Shown here: positions 17,963 to 25,557 of the stretch, in pieces
Numbering within the stretch: the stretch's first letter is position 1
How the letters are laid out: each line of letters opens with the position of its first letter
Source of the DNA: Amycolatopsis marina
GTDB taxonomy: Bacteria > Actinomycetota > Actinomycetes > Mycobacteriales > Pseudonocardiaceae
Direction of reading: 5' to 3'
NCBI RefSeq assembly: GCF_900111885.1
Contig: NZ_FOKG01000030.1
Location: 1 to 64,000 of the forward strand
Length of the DNA stretch: 64,000 bases
The notes under the pieces: generated by a model
What the model saw: the letters and a program-made list of their open reading frames with translations, nothing else
Told to the model about the DNA's origin: nothing
The model's database searches: none
Program-made: the position numbers and the translations under genes

Positions 17963-17967
17963 CCTAA
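17954..17967. promoter_or_regulatory. DtxR/IdeR-type iron box upstream of heme oxygenase
   Basis: TTAGGCTAGCCTAA is a perfect 14 bp palindrome. The DtxR/IdeR consensus is TWAGGTWAGSCTWACCTWA; either half aligns well. It lies 78 bases before the heme oxygenase ATG and overlaps the stop of the TetR gene. DtxR control of heme oxygenase is known in Corynebacterium. Confidence 0.8.
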
Positions 17968-18044
17968 CAACGAGATCTGCCCTAGGCTCTTTCTGACAAC
18001 GTGTCATCTCGTTCGAGGCACTATCCAGCGAGAGAGGGCGTCTC

Positions 18045-18731
18045 ATGGCCACATCCACGGTGACCACCCCGGACATCAGGGTGGAGAGCGTCCCGTTCTC
18101 CCAGACCCTGCGCGAGTCGACAAAGCGACTGCACGACAAGGCGCACCACTCGGCATACATGGACGCGCTGCTCGGGGGCTCACTCACGCTGGAGGGATAC
18201 GCCCAGCTCGCCGCGCAGTACCACCTCATTTACGAGGCACTGGAAGCCGCGTCGGACCGGATGGTCGCGGACGCCGTCGGCGCGCCCTTCGTGATCGACG
18301 AGCTGCGCCGCATGCCGGCCCTCGCCGTGGACCTCGAGTTCCTGTTCGGCCCGCGGTGGCGGTCGAAGATCGATCCGGTGCCCGCCACCCTCGAGTACGC
18401 CGAGCGAATCCGCCGCGTGACCGACGACTGGGCGGGCGGATACGTCGCCCATCACTACACGCGCTACCTCGGCGATCTGGCGGGCGGCCAGGTGGTGCGC
18501 TCCCTGCTGCAGCGCACGTACGACGTCACCGGACCGGGTGCGATGTTCTACGACTTCAGCGGCATCGACAACCCGCACGCTTTCCGCAAGCACTACCGCG
18601 CACTGCTCGACAACGCGGACTGGAACGCGACCGAACGCGCGCGCATCGTCGACGAGACGCTGGTCGCGTTCGAACTGAACATCGCGGTCCTGGGCGACCT
18701 GGCCGAGCGGATCGAGGACTTCCGCGCCTGA
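18045..18731 (+). CDS. hmuO: Biliverdin-producing heme oxygenase
   Basis: A 228-residue heme oxygenase that opens heme to biliverdin, CO and iron. The proximal ligand is H30 in KRLHDKAHHS, matching H20 of Corynebacterium HmuO, and the distal helix has YLGDLAGGQV (141-150) with the conserved Asp and Gly pair. Start ATG 18045 follows GAGAGAGGGC. The iron box at 17954 indicates repression when iron is plentiful, so the gene probably serves iron recovery from heme. No heme importer is adjacent. Confidence 0.95.
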   Translation: MATSTVTTPDIRVESVPFSQTLRESTKRLHDKAHHSAYMDALLGGSLTLEGYAQLAAQYHLIYEALEAASDRMVADAVGAPFVIDELRRMPALAVDLEFLFGPRWRSKIDPVPATLEYAERIRRVTDDWAGGYVAHHYTRYLGDLAGGQVVRSLLQRTYDVTGPGAMFYDFSGIDNPHAFRKHYRALLDNADWNATERARIVDETLVAFELNIAVLGDLAERIEDFRA

Positions 18732-18740
18732 GTGCCTGCG

Positions 18741-18840
18741 GCCCGCCCGTCTCCCACCACCACCCAAACGGAGGCGCCGTGCGCCACTGTGCCCGCCCGT
18801 CTCCCACCACCACCCAAACGGAGGCGCCGCGCGCCACTGT
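18741..18840. repeat. Tandem duplication of a 50 bp unit after hmuO
   Basis: Two adjacent 50 bp units (18741-18790 and 18791-18840) differ at one base (T18780, C18830). Each starts GCCCGCCCGTCTCCCACC and ends with a short hairpin GGCGC-CGT/CGC-GCGCC. The unit may contain the hmuO terminator. Confidence 0.9.
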
Positions 18841-18859
18841 GTCTCGTACTACACCGCGG

Positions 18860-18890
18860 TTGACCTCGATCTATGTCGAGGTTGCAGGGT
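18860..18890 (+). promoter_or_regulatory. MerR/SoxR-type promoter upstream of sod
   Basis: TTGACC (-35), a 19-base spacer and CAGGGT (-10) enclose the inverted repeat ACCTCGA-TCTATG-TCGAGGT (18863-18882). Long-spacer promoters with a centred palindrome are typical of MerR-family activators, and the arms resemble the SoxR box CCTCAA/TTGAGG. The downstream gene is superoxide dismutase at 19078. No MerR-family gene is nearby. Confidence 0.5.
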
Positions 18891-19077
18891 GGGACTTGTA
18901 CGGCGCTTATTTCGGGCGACCGCAGGGGAAACTTCGGCATGGCGAAACATCTCCCCGGTTCGCCCGGCTGATACGCGGCTACTAGGTTTGACTACGGCAG
19001 AGGTTCGCGTCAAAGCGCCTCGCGCGCTCAGACGCCACAGCACACGCGTCGACACGCAGATACACGAAGGAGGGCTA
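18891..19077 (+). other. Leader region of sod, no gene seen
   Basis: About 190 bases between the MerR-type promoter and the sod ATG. I see no credible ORF. It ends in the strong ribosome site GAAGGAGGGC. Confidence 0.5.
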
Positions 19078-19701
19078 ATGGCCCTGTACGAACTTCCGGA
19101 ACTCGACTACGACTACGGCGACCTCGCCCCGCACATCTCCGGCGAGATCAACGAGCTGCACCACAGCAAGCACCACGCGACCTACGTCAAGGGCGCGAAC
19201 GACACGATGGAGAAGCTGGCGGCGGCGCGGGACGCTGGTGACTTCGGCAACATCGTCGGCCTGGAGACCACGCTGGCCTTCAACCTGGCCGGGCACGCCA
19301 ACCACGTCGTGTGGTGGAAGATCCTCTCGCCCAACGGTGGCGACAAGCCGACCGGCGAGCTGGCGGCCGCGATCGACGAGAGCTTCGGCTCCTTCGACAA
19401 GTTCAAGGCCCAGTTCACCGCCGTGTGCACCACGATCCAGGGCAACGGCTGGGGCGCCCTGTCCTGGGACCCGATCGGCAAGACGCTGATCACCCAGCAG
19501 CTGCGCGACCATCACAACAACCTGATCCTGCCGACGCAGCCGATCCTGCTGGTGGACGTCTGGGAGCACGCGTTCTACCTGGACTACAAGAACGTCAAGC
19601 CGGACTACGTCAAGGCACTGTGGAACGTCTTCAACTGGGACGAGATCAGCAAGCGCTTCGAGAACGCCAAGGCGGGCGGCAACGGCCTGCTGCTTTCCTG
19701 A
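19078..19701 (+). CDS. sodA: Superoxide dismutase (Mn/Fe family)
   Basis: A 207-residue enzyme that dismutes superoxide to oxygen and peroxide. Metal ligands are H28 (NELHHSKHH), H76 (GHANHVVWW), D160 and H164 (DVWEHAFY). Length and sequence fit actinobacterial Mn/Fe enzymes; the metal cannot be decided by eye. The ATG at 19078 has an excellent site GAAGGAGGG. No signal peptide. It is a single-gene unit with an upstream MerR-type operator and a strong terminator. Confidence 0.97.
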   Translation: MALYELPELDYDYGDLAPHISGEINELHHSKHHATYVKGANDTMEKLAAARDAGDFGNIVGLETTLAFNLAGHANHVVWWKILSPNGGDKPTGELAAAIDESFGSFDKFKAQFTAVCTTIQGNGWGALSWDPIGKTLITQQLRDHHNNLILPTQPILLVDVWEHAFYLDYKNVKPDYVKALWNVFNWDEISKRFENAKAGGNGLLLS

Positions 19702-19728
19702 GCCGTCGAACGTCGCCGTAGCGAGAAC

Positions 19729-19766
19729 GGGGCCCACCTCCGAAATTCGGAGGAGGGCCCCTTTTT
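19729..19766 (+). terminator. Rho-independent terminator after sod
   Basis: Stem GGGGCCC-A-CCTCCGAA paired with TTCGGAGG-A-GGGCCCC, one-base loop, then TTTTT. The only classical T-tract terminator in the window. Confidence 0.95.
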
Positions 19767-19814
19767 CATGGGTCGGGTTGACCTCGAGTTCGCATGAGGT
19801 AGCAAGCTGGTGTC

Positions 19815-20579
19815 ATGAACATCGCCGCCTACCTCGCCAGGATCGACGTCCAGCGCCCTGCCGCGGCGAACCTCGACGCCTTGCGCACACTGCAGGCCGC
19901 CCACCTGGCCACCGTTCCGTTCGAGAACCTGAGCGTGCACCTCGGCGAACCGATCGCGCTGGATCCCGCCGCACTGGAGGACAAAGTCGTCCGCCGCCGC
20001 CGCGGCGGCTTCTGTTACGAGCTCAACGGTCTTTTCGCGGTCCTGTTGCGCGAACTCGGCTTCCGGGTCACCCTGCTCGCCGCTCGGGCCTATCTGCCGA
20101 GCGACCAGCTCGGGCCACCGTTCGACCACCTCGCGCTGCGCGTGGATCTCGACGAACCGTGGCTCGTGGATGTCGGGTTCGGCGCGTTCTCGCAGTTTCC
20201 GCTGCGTCTGTTCGCGCCGGATCCACAGGCCGATCCCGATGGGGAGTTCCTCCTGCTCGACCAGCCGGACGGTGAAGTGCAGGTGTGCCGGGACGGCAAA
20301 CCCGCCTACCTGCTGGAACTCAGGGCGCGCGAACTGGCCGACTTCACGCCCACCTGCTGGTGGCAGTCAACGTCGCCGGACTCGAACTTCACCAAGGGCC
20401 TGACCTGTTCACTGCGAACGGACACCGGCAGAATCACCCTCTCCGGCGATCGGCTGATCGAGACTGTCGATGGTGAACGTCGCGAGCGGATACTGCCGGA
20501 ACCGGAGATTCTGGACATCTACCGCAAGCATTTCGGCATCGAACTGGAGCGGGTACCGTCCCTGGCGGCCGGCAGCTGA
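19815..20579 (+). CDS. nat: Arylamine N-acetyltransferase
   Basis: A 254-residue enzyme that moves an acetyl group from acetyl-CoA to arylamines, hydrazines or related amines. The catalytic triad is C67 in RRGGFCYEL, H105 in PFDHLALRV and D119 in VDVGFG. Length matches prokaryotic NATs (about 255-280). It stands alone between sod and a convergent MFS gene; physiological substrate unknown. Start ATG 19815 is the first after the sod terminator. Confidence 0.95.
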   Translation: MNIAAYLARIDVQRPAAANLDALRTLQAAHLATVPFENLSVHLGEPIALDPAALEDKVVRRRRGGFCYELNGLFAVLLRELGFRVTLLAARAYLPSDQLGPPFDHLALRVDLDEPWLVDVGFGAFSQFPLRLFAPDPQADPDGEFLLLDQPDGEVQVCRDGKPAYLLELRARELADFTPTCWWQSTSPDSNFTKGLTCSLRTDTGRITLSGDRLIETVDGERRERILPEPEILDIYRKHFGIELERVPSLAAGS

Positions 20580-20603
20580 ACGTCGCGGCGCACAGCGCAT
20601 GAA

Positions 20604-20643
20604 CGAGGCCCCGCCTCCGGGGTTTCCCGGCTGCGGGGCCTCG
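20604..20643. terminator. Hairpin terminator after nat
   Basis: CGAGGCCCCGC (20604-20614) pairs with GCGGGGCCTCG (20633-20643), an 11 bp stem able to act in both directions. It would also bound any leftward transcript from the iron-box palindrome at 20682. Confidence 0.8.
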
Positions 20644-20681
20644 TCCGTTCCCGAACTGACTGCCGCTCCCACCACGAAGCG

Positions 20682-20716
20682 GACAACTATGAGGTTAGCC
20701 TAACCTCATAGTTGTC
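20682..20716. promoter_or_regulatory. Perfect 35 bp palindrome with DtxR/IdeR iron box
   Basis: Arms GACAACTATGAGGTTAG and CTAACCTCATAGTTGTC surround one central C. The core TGAGGTTAGCCTAACCTCA (20690-20708) matches 17 of 19 positions of the iron-box consensus. It lies between the convergent ends of nat and an MFS gene, with no ORF next to it, so it is an orphan regulator site or the promoter of a small RNA. Confidence 0.75.
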
Positions 20717-20772
20717 GCAAGGGTGTCCGGGATAGCGACCGTGACTCACCCGTTCGGCCCAGTCCGAACGGC

Positions 20773-20792
20773 GCACTTTCCCGGGAAAGTGC
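20773..20792. repeat. Palindromic repeat, copy 4
   Basis: 20 bp core with arms GCACTTTCCC and GGGAAAGTGC; flanking AACGG and CGTT extend the stem with a bulge. It lies about 60 bases right of the iron-box palindrome. Confidence 0.9.
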
Positions 20793-20820
20793 CGTTCAGT
20801 GCCGTTCCCGCCCAGGAACG

Positions 20821-20848
20821 CCGCGCACTTTCCCGGGAAAGTGCGCGG
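20821..20848. repeat. Palindromic repeat, copy 5
   Basis: Perfect 28 bp palindrome, arms CCGCGCACTTTCCC and GGGAAAGTGCGCGG, the longest of the family here. It ends 12 bases from the stop of the leftward MFS gene. Confidence 0.9.
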
Positions 20849-20860
20849 CCCGGCAGGTGG

Positions 20861-22243
20861 TCAGCGGCGGGTGAGGATGCGGAACTGGCCGCGGGAGGGC
20901 CGGGGCAGGGTGACCCCGCCACGGCGGATGAGCACGATCGCGCAGACCACGGCCGCGAGCGCGGACATCGCGCCGCCGACATAGAACGGGGCGCGTCCGC
21001 CGAACGTGTCGGCAAGCCAGCCGGTCATCGGGCCGCCGACCGGGTTACCGCCGATCAGCACCAGCACGTACAGCCCCATGACCCGGCCGCGCATCTCCGG
21101 GCTGACCGCCGTCTGGACGAGCGCGTTCGCGGTGTTCAGGAAGGTGATCGTCGCGAAGCCGAGCGGGATGAGCGCCAGCCCGAAGGTCAGGTACGTGGGC
21201 ATGAACGCGGTCGCGAACTCCAGCGCACCCAGCAGGAACGCCGAGATCAGCAGCAGGCGCACCCGTGGCCCCCCACGCGACCCCCTGCGGGCGGACATCA
21301 GCGCCCCGGTGAAGGTACCGACGGCGAGCAGCGTGGACAGCATCCCGTAGCCGTCGGCCTCGGTCCCGAAGACGTTGCCGGCGACGATCGCCAGTGAGGT
21401 GAAGAAGGTGATCCCGAAGGTGCTGACGAAGAACACCAGCACCATCAGGGTGATCAGGTCCGAGCGGTTGCGCACGTAGCGCAGGCCCTCGCGCAGCTGC
21501 CCCTTCGCCCGGCCGACGCCGGTGCTGCTGCGGAAGAGCTTGTCCGGGTCCATCATCGCCAGTCCCGTGAGCACCGCGACGGTGCTCACGGCGTTGGCCA
21601 GGAACAGCCAGCCGGTGCCGACCCAGGTGATCGCGAACCCGGCGATGGCGGGACCGATGATCCGGGCCATGTTGAAGATCGACGAGTTGAGCGCGACCGC
21701 ACTGGCGACCTGGTCCCGCCCCACCATCTCCGCGGTGAACGACTGTCTCGTCGGCACCTCGAGCGCGGAGAGGCAGCCGAGCGCGAAGCACAACACGTAG
21801 ACCTGCCACAGCGTGACCAGCCCCGTGACGTCGAGCAGGCCCAGCACCAGCGCCTGCGTCGCCACACCGAGCTGGATGCCGATCAGCAGCTTGCGCTTGT
21901 CCACCCGGTCGGCCAGCACGCCCGCCCAGAGCGAGAGCAGCAGGGTCGGCGTGAACTGGAGTGCGATCGCGATGCCGAGCGCGAGCGGATCATTGCCACT
22001 GAGGGTGAACACCAGCCAGTCCTGCGCGATGCGCTGCATCCAGGTGCCGATGTTGGACACGATCTGCCCGGAGAAGAACAGCCGGTAGTTGCGCAGGCGC
22101 AACGAGTGGAACATCGCCCAGCGGGGCCGGGGCGCGGCTGCAGCCGACGGCGAGTTCCGGGCAGGGGGAAGCGGGGGTGCCGTCGACCGGATAGTGCTCG
22201 ATCGTGCTGTTCGCGCAGCGTCGCTACCCGTGGTCCTCGGCAT
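20861..22243 (-). CDS. MFS transporter (enterobactin-exporter/DUF894 type)
   Basis: A 460-residue major facilitator protein with 12 predicted helices after a 45-residue N-terminal tail rich in Ser, Ala and Pro. Residues 47-60 (LRLRNYRLFFSGQIVSNIG) and the loop GVLADRVDKRKL are typical of the EntS/DUF894 branch of drug or siderophore exporters. It starts 20 bases after the MarR gene and is surely cotranscribed. Substrate unknown; a toxic compound sensed by the MarR protein is likely. The start could be one of several downstream codons, since the tail is poorly conserved. Confidence 0.9.
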   Translation of the reverse strand: MPRTTGSDAARTARSSTIRSTAPPLPPARNSPSAAAAPRPRWAMFHSLRLRNYRLFFSGQIVSNIGTWMQRIAQDWLVFTLSGNDPLALGIAIALQFTPTLLLSLWAGVLADRVDKRKLLIGIQLGVATQALVLGLLDVTGLVTLWQVYVLCFALGCLSALEVPTRQSFTAEMVGRDQVASAVALNSSIFNMARIIGPAIAGFAITWVGTGWLFLANAVSTVAVLTGLAMMDPDKLFRSSTGVGRAKGQLREGLRYVRNRSDLITLMVLVFFVSTFGITFFTSLAIVAGNVFGTEADGYGMLSTLLAVGTFTGALMSARRGSRGGPRVRLLLISAFLLGALEFATAFMPTYLTFGLALIPLGFATITFLNTANALVQTAVSPEMRGRVMGLYVLVLIGGNPVGGPMTGWLADTFGGRAPFYVGGAMSALAAVVCAIVLIRRGGVTLPRPSRGQFRILTRR

Positions 22244-22263
22244 CCCTGGTTACTGCCCCCTTG

Positions 22264-22704
22264 TTACTGGTTCCCCTGCTCTGCCATGCGGTCGATGATC
22301 TCGGCCGCGCGGGAGAGAATCTCCCGCTCCTCGTCGCCTAGTTCGGCCAGTCGTTCGTCGAGCCAGGCCTCACGTGCGGAGATCGTGGCGTGCACGTACT
22401 CCAGTCCGCGCTCGGAGAGCGCGACGATCGCCTGCCTGCCGTCGGTGGGATGCGGGGTCCGCTCGACGTAACCCAGCTCCTCCAGCGCGGCGATGACCCT
22501 GGTCATCGACGGCGGCTGTACCCCCTCCTTGGTGGCGAGCTGCCCCGGGGTGAGCGCGCCGCACTTGTGCAGCGTCGACATCGCCGACACCTGGGTCAAC
22601 GACACGTCCTGGCCCGTCCGCTGCGCACGCAGCCTGCGGTTGAGCCGCACCACGGACAATCGGAGCCGGCCCGCCAGCGAACGTTCATGTGCACATTCGG
22701 ACAT
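22264..22704 (-). CDS. MarR-family transcriptional regulator
   Basis: A 146-residue winged-helix regulator, equivalent in family and context to Rv0880 of M. tuberculosis. The recognition region is LATKEGVQPPSMTRVIAALEELG and the wing is YVERTPHPTDGRQAIVALS. ATG 22704 starts MSECAHERSLAGRL; the region before it is intergenic. It is the first gene of an operon with the MFS exporter and most likely represses it until an inhibitor binds. TATGCT about 7 bases before the start may be the -10 box. Confidence 0.92.
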   Translation of the reverse strand: MSECAHERSLAGRLRLSVVRLNRRLRAQRTGQDVSLTQVSAMSTLHKCGALTPGQLATKEGVQPPSMTRVIAALEELGYVERTPHPTDGRQAIVALSERGLEYVHATISAREAWLDERLAELGDEEREILSRAAEIIDRMAEQGNQ

Positions 22705-22763
22705 ATAGTTAGCATACCTCACGAACTTTGTCTCCTCTGGGTGAACCTTGCCACCGCCGCCAC

Positions 22764-22796
22764 GTGAACCCGTTTGCGCCCTCGTGCGGACAACGG
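22764..22796 (+). promoter_or_regulatory. Duplicated upstream element (copy 1) before CU044-type gene
   Basis: 33 bases starting GTGAACCCGTTTGCGCCC match 27 of 33 positions of the element at 23757-23789 in front of the sigma factor gene. Conservation on both sides of a gene duplication suggests a promoter, possibly read by the ECF factor itself. Confidence 0.5.
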
Positions 22797-22872
22797 GGTG
22801 ACAGCCAGTTCGCCACGGGATCGCGCCGGAAACCCCGACACGAGCCCGACGATCAACAGGAGATGCTCCACA

Positions 22873-23676
22873 ATGGACCAGAAGCAGCCGAGTCGGAACG
22901 TGAACGATGGCACCGATGTCGACAGCCGGAGGCGGTTCGGCAAGCGCGCCCGGCTCGGGCTCGGGGGCGCGATCGGCATCGCGGCCGCAGCGGCGGCCGT
23001 CGCCGTCGTCGCCCCGTTCGGCGGCCAAGCTCCGAGCGCAGCGGCATCGGCCGCCGAAATCCTGCACAGCGCGGCGGAAACGGCACGAGCACTGCCCGAC
23101 GTCGAACCCCGCCCCGACCAGTTCGTATACACCAAAGCCGCCATGGGCAAGGACGACTACGAATCCTGGATGTCAGTCGACGGCACCCACGACAGCCTGA
23201 TCGTGCGCAACGGTGAAACCACCATACCGGGCTGCAAGAACGGCAACCGAGCCGTCGTTGACGCCAACGCGAACGAACAGGCCCCGAACAAGAAGCTTAC
23301 CGAGCCCTGCGAGCCCAACCCCGCGATCGACACCAGCCTGCCCGCCGACGCCGACGTCATCTTCTCCCAGATCGACAAGCAGTACGGCGACGACGTCAAC
23401 GCCTCGGCCAAGGAAATCCTTTACCTCATCGACCAGTCCCACACCCGCTCCGACGTCCGAGCCGCGATCTTCGAGGCCGCGAGCAACATCGAAGGACTCA
23501 CGGTGGTCGAAAACGCGACAGACGCCGCAGGACGCACCGGCGTCGGCATCTCCTGGTCCAGCGAAGGCACCGGCGGACTGCTGATCTTCGACGCCGACAA
23601 CCACACCTACCTCGGCTCCGAAGACACAGCCGTACTCGACACCGCCCTCGTCGACAAGATCGGCCAGCGCCCCTGA
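22873..23676 (+). CDS. CU044_5270-family membrane protein, copy 1 (N-terminally shortened paralogue)
   Basis: A 267-residue protein with a short cytosolic N-terminus, one transmembrane helix at about 36-58 (LGLGGAIGIAAAAAAVAVVA) and an extracytoplasmic domain. It closely resembles the protein at 24431-25321, with a 71-base identical stretch (23128-23198 and 24770-24840), but lacks that protein's first ~45 residues and has no sigma gene before it. CU044_5270 proteins usually follow a sigma-70 factor gene and are likely membrane partners of it. Here the copy may compete with or modulate the complete one. The ATG follows CAGGAGATGCTCCACA. Confidence 0.8.
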   Translation: MDQKQPSRNVNDGTDVDSRRRFGKRARLGLGGAIGIAAAAAAVAVVAPFGGQAPSAAASAAEILHSAAETARALPDVEPRPDQFVYTKAAMGKDDYESWMSVDGTHDSLIVRNGETTIPGCKNGNRAVVDANANEQAPNKKLTEPCEPNPAIDTSLPADADVIFSQIDKQYGDDVNASAKEILYLIDQSHTRSDVRAAIFEAASNIEGLTVVENATDAAGRTGVGISWSSEGTGGLLIFDADNHTYLGSEDTAVLDTALVDKIGQRP

Positions 23677-23700
23677 TCCGGCACCACCGCTGACACACTC

Positions 23701-23741
23701 GGGGCCACTCTGCCCGCGCCGAACGCGGACAGGGTGGCCCC
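23701..23741 (+). terminator. Hairpin terminator between the two CU044-type units
   Basis: GGGGCCAC-T-CTG pairs with CAG-G-GTGGCCCC across a 17-base loop, 25 bases after the first paralogue's stop. Confidence 0.7.
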
Positions 23742-23756
23742 GGCGGCGAGCGACTC

Positions 23757-23789
23757 GTGAACTCGATTCCGCCTTCGTGCGGATAACCG
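23757..23789 (+). promoter_or_regulatory. Duplicated upstream element (copy 2) before ECF sigma gene
   Basis: 33 bases starting GTGAACTCGATTCCGCC, matching the element at 22764-22796. Similarity continues weakly to TCGCCACGG before the ribosome site. It ends 31 bases before the sigma ATG, a position fit for a promoter. Confidence 0.5.
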
Positions 23790-23820
23790 ATGACACATCA
23801 CTCGCCACGGAAGGTGGTAC

Positions 23821-24438
23821 ATGCCAACCAAAGACGGCACCGCTGACAGCCCGGTCGACGGCAGCGATGCCGAGGCGATCGCCGCCTCGGCGACCGACCC
23901 GGACGCATTCGCGGTCCTCTTCGACCGGCACAGCCCGCACATCCATCGCTATCTCGCCCGCAGACTCGGGCGGCAGGTGGCCGACGACCTGCTGGCCGAG
24001 ACCTTCCTCACCGCGTTCCGCAAGCGCGCCGGGTACGACCTCAGCCGCCCGGACGCCCGCCCCTGGCTGTACGGCATCGCCACGAACCTCGTCAGCGGCC
24101 ATCGCAGAGCCGAGCAGCGCGAGTACCGGCTGCGCAGCATGACAGCCGTCCAGTCCGACGTCGACTGCCATGCGGACAGGGTCGCCGCTCAGGTCACCGC
24201 GCAGGCCATGACCCGGTTGTTGGCCACGGCGATGGCCGAACTCAGTGACGGTGACCGTGACGTGCTGGTGCTCATCGCCTGGGAAGGACTGGCCTACGAC
24301 GAGGTCGCCAGCTCTCTCGACATCCCCGTCGGGACCGTCCGGTCCCGCCTGAACCGCGCCCGCCGCAAGGTCCGGCTCGTACTGGACACCCCCGAGACGA
24401 ACCCGACGACCCGACAGGAGACGACGCAGCATGGATGA
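23821..24438 (+). CDS. ECF-type RNA polymerase sigma factor
   Basis: A 205-residue sigma-70-family factor. Region 2 is at about 25-100 (FAVLFDRHSPHIHRYL, then DDLLAETFLTAFRKRAGYDL and RPWLYGIATNLV); region 4 is at about 135-185 (LATAMAELSDGDRDVLVLIA, then LDIPVGTVRSRLNRARRKV). A GGAAGG site precedes ATG 23821. The stop overlaps the ATG of the CU044-type gene (24431), so the factor and its membrane partner are made together. That pairing is typical of ECF factors controlled by a membrane anti-sigma protein; the stimulus is unknown. Confidence 0.92.
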   Translation: MPTKDGTADSPVDGSDAEAIAASATDPDAFAVLFDRHSPHIHRYLARRLGRQVADDLLAETFLTAFRKRAGYDLSRPDARPWLYGIATNLVSGHRRAEQREYRLRSMTAVQSDVDCHADRVAAQVTAQAMTRLLATAMAELSDGDRDVLVLIAWEGLAYDEVASSLDIPVGTVRSRLNRARRKVRLVLDTPETNPTTRQETTQHG

Positions 24439-25321
24439 AATGCAGCTGATCCGGGACATGAACGATCACCACGAACTGCCCTCCGCGGAAGAACTGGCCC
24501 CTGCACGGGCACAGCTGCTCGCAGCGGCGGCAGCCGAACGCGCACAGGGACAGCCCGCGGTTCACCGGATCAGGCGGTTCGGTTCTCGGGCCCGGCTCGG
24601 ACTCGGCGGCGCGATCGGTATCGCCGCCGCGGTCGCGGCGGTCACCGTCCTCGCCCCCTTCAACGGGCAGGCACCGGACGCCCATGCCGAGGCTGTGCGA
24701 GTCCTGCAGAACGCAGCAGACGCGGCACGGGCACTACCCGACACCGAACCCCGGCCCGACCAGTTCGTCTACACCAAAGCCGCCATGGGCAAGGACGACT
24801 ACGAATCCTGGATGTCAGTCGACGGCACCCACGACAGCCTCATCGCACGCAACGGCGAAACCCTCATTCCGGGCTGCAAAAACGGCAACCGAGCCGTGAC
24901 CGACGCCAACACCAGCCGACAGAACCCCGGCGAGAAGATCAGCGAGCCCTGCGCACCGGATCCCGCGGTCGACACGAGCCTGCCCGCCGATGCAGACGCG
25001 ATCTTCCACCGGATCGACACGGCGTACGGCGACGATGTGAACGCGATGGCCAAGGAGGTCCTCCACCTCATCGACAAGTCCCACACCCGCTCCGAAGTGC
25101 GGGCCGCGATCTTCGAAGCCGCCACCAGAATTCCCGGACTCACCATGGTGGAGAACGCCACAGACGCCGCGGGACGCACTGGCACCGGCATCACCTGGAC
25201 CACTGAGGGTGGCGGATCGGAGATGCTGATCTTCGATGCCGACAACCACGTCTACCTCGGCTCCGAAGACACCGCCGTACTAGACATCGCTCTCGTCGAC
25301 GAGATCGGCCAGCGCCCCTAG
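24431..25321 (+). CDS. CU044_5270-family membrane protein, copy 2 (full length, sigma-linked)
   Basis: A 296-residue protein: residues 1-50 form a charged cytosolic segment (MDEMQLIRDMNDHHELPSAE...) suited to binding the sigma factor, a helix at about 57-80 crosses the membrane, and the remaining 210 residues are outside. The conserved core PDQFVYTKAAMGKDDYESWM is shared with copy 1. The family is known to sit downstream of sigma factors in actinobacteria; an anti-sigma role is inference. The TAG stop (25319-25321) is contributed by the CTAG target site of the inverted-repeat element that follows. Confidence 0.82.
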   Translation: MDEMQLIRDMNDHHELPSAEELAPARAQLLAAAAAERAQGQPAVHRIRRFGSRARLGLGGAIGIAAAVAAVTVLAPFNGQAPDAHAEAVRVLQNAADAARALPDTEPRPDQFVYTKAAMGKDDYESWMSVDGTHDSLIARNGETLIPGCKNGNRAVTDANTSRQNPGEKISEPCAPDPAVDTSLPADADAIFHRIDTAYGDDVNAMAKEVLHLIDKSHTRSEVRAAIFEAATRIPGLTMVENATDAAGRTGTGITWTTEGGGSEMLIFDADNHVYLGSEDTAVLDIALVDEIGQRP

Positions 25322-25557
25322 TGTCGGGTGATTCTGCTCGTCTTACGTCTGCTGGGGCTCAGGCGGCGCCTCGCGGTGTTGTCGTCGGCCCGGATACAAC
25401 AGCGGTATCCGGGCCTCCTGCACGCGACCGGCACCGAGGTTGAATCGGGCACGGCAGTGAGCGTGGTGCAGCCCGCCGGGCGAGTGAGGCGAAAACACCG
25501 CCTTGCGACGCACCACCTGATTCCCCAGCAGCCCGCAAGGAACAGAATCACCCGACA
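25322..25557. mobile_element. MITE-like inverted-repeat element (236 bp) flanked by CTAG
   Basis: Ends TGTCGGGTGATTCTG and CAGAATCACCCGACA are perfect inverted repeats, flanked on both sides by CTAG (25318-25321 and 25558-25561). The inverted similarity continues imperfectly inward for another ~50 bases (GCTGGGG, TCAGG-GG and GCGGTGTT blocks), so the element could fold into a large hairpin. There is no transposase; the two small ORFs inside are mirror-image shadows of the repeat. Confidence 0.8.
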
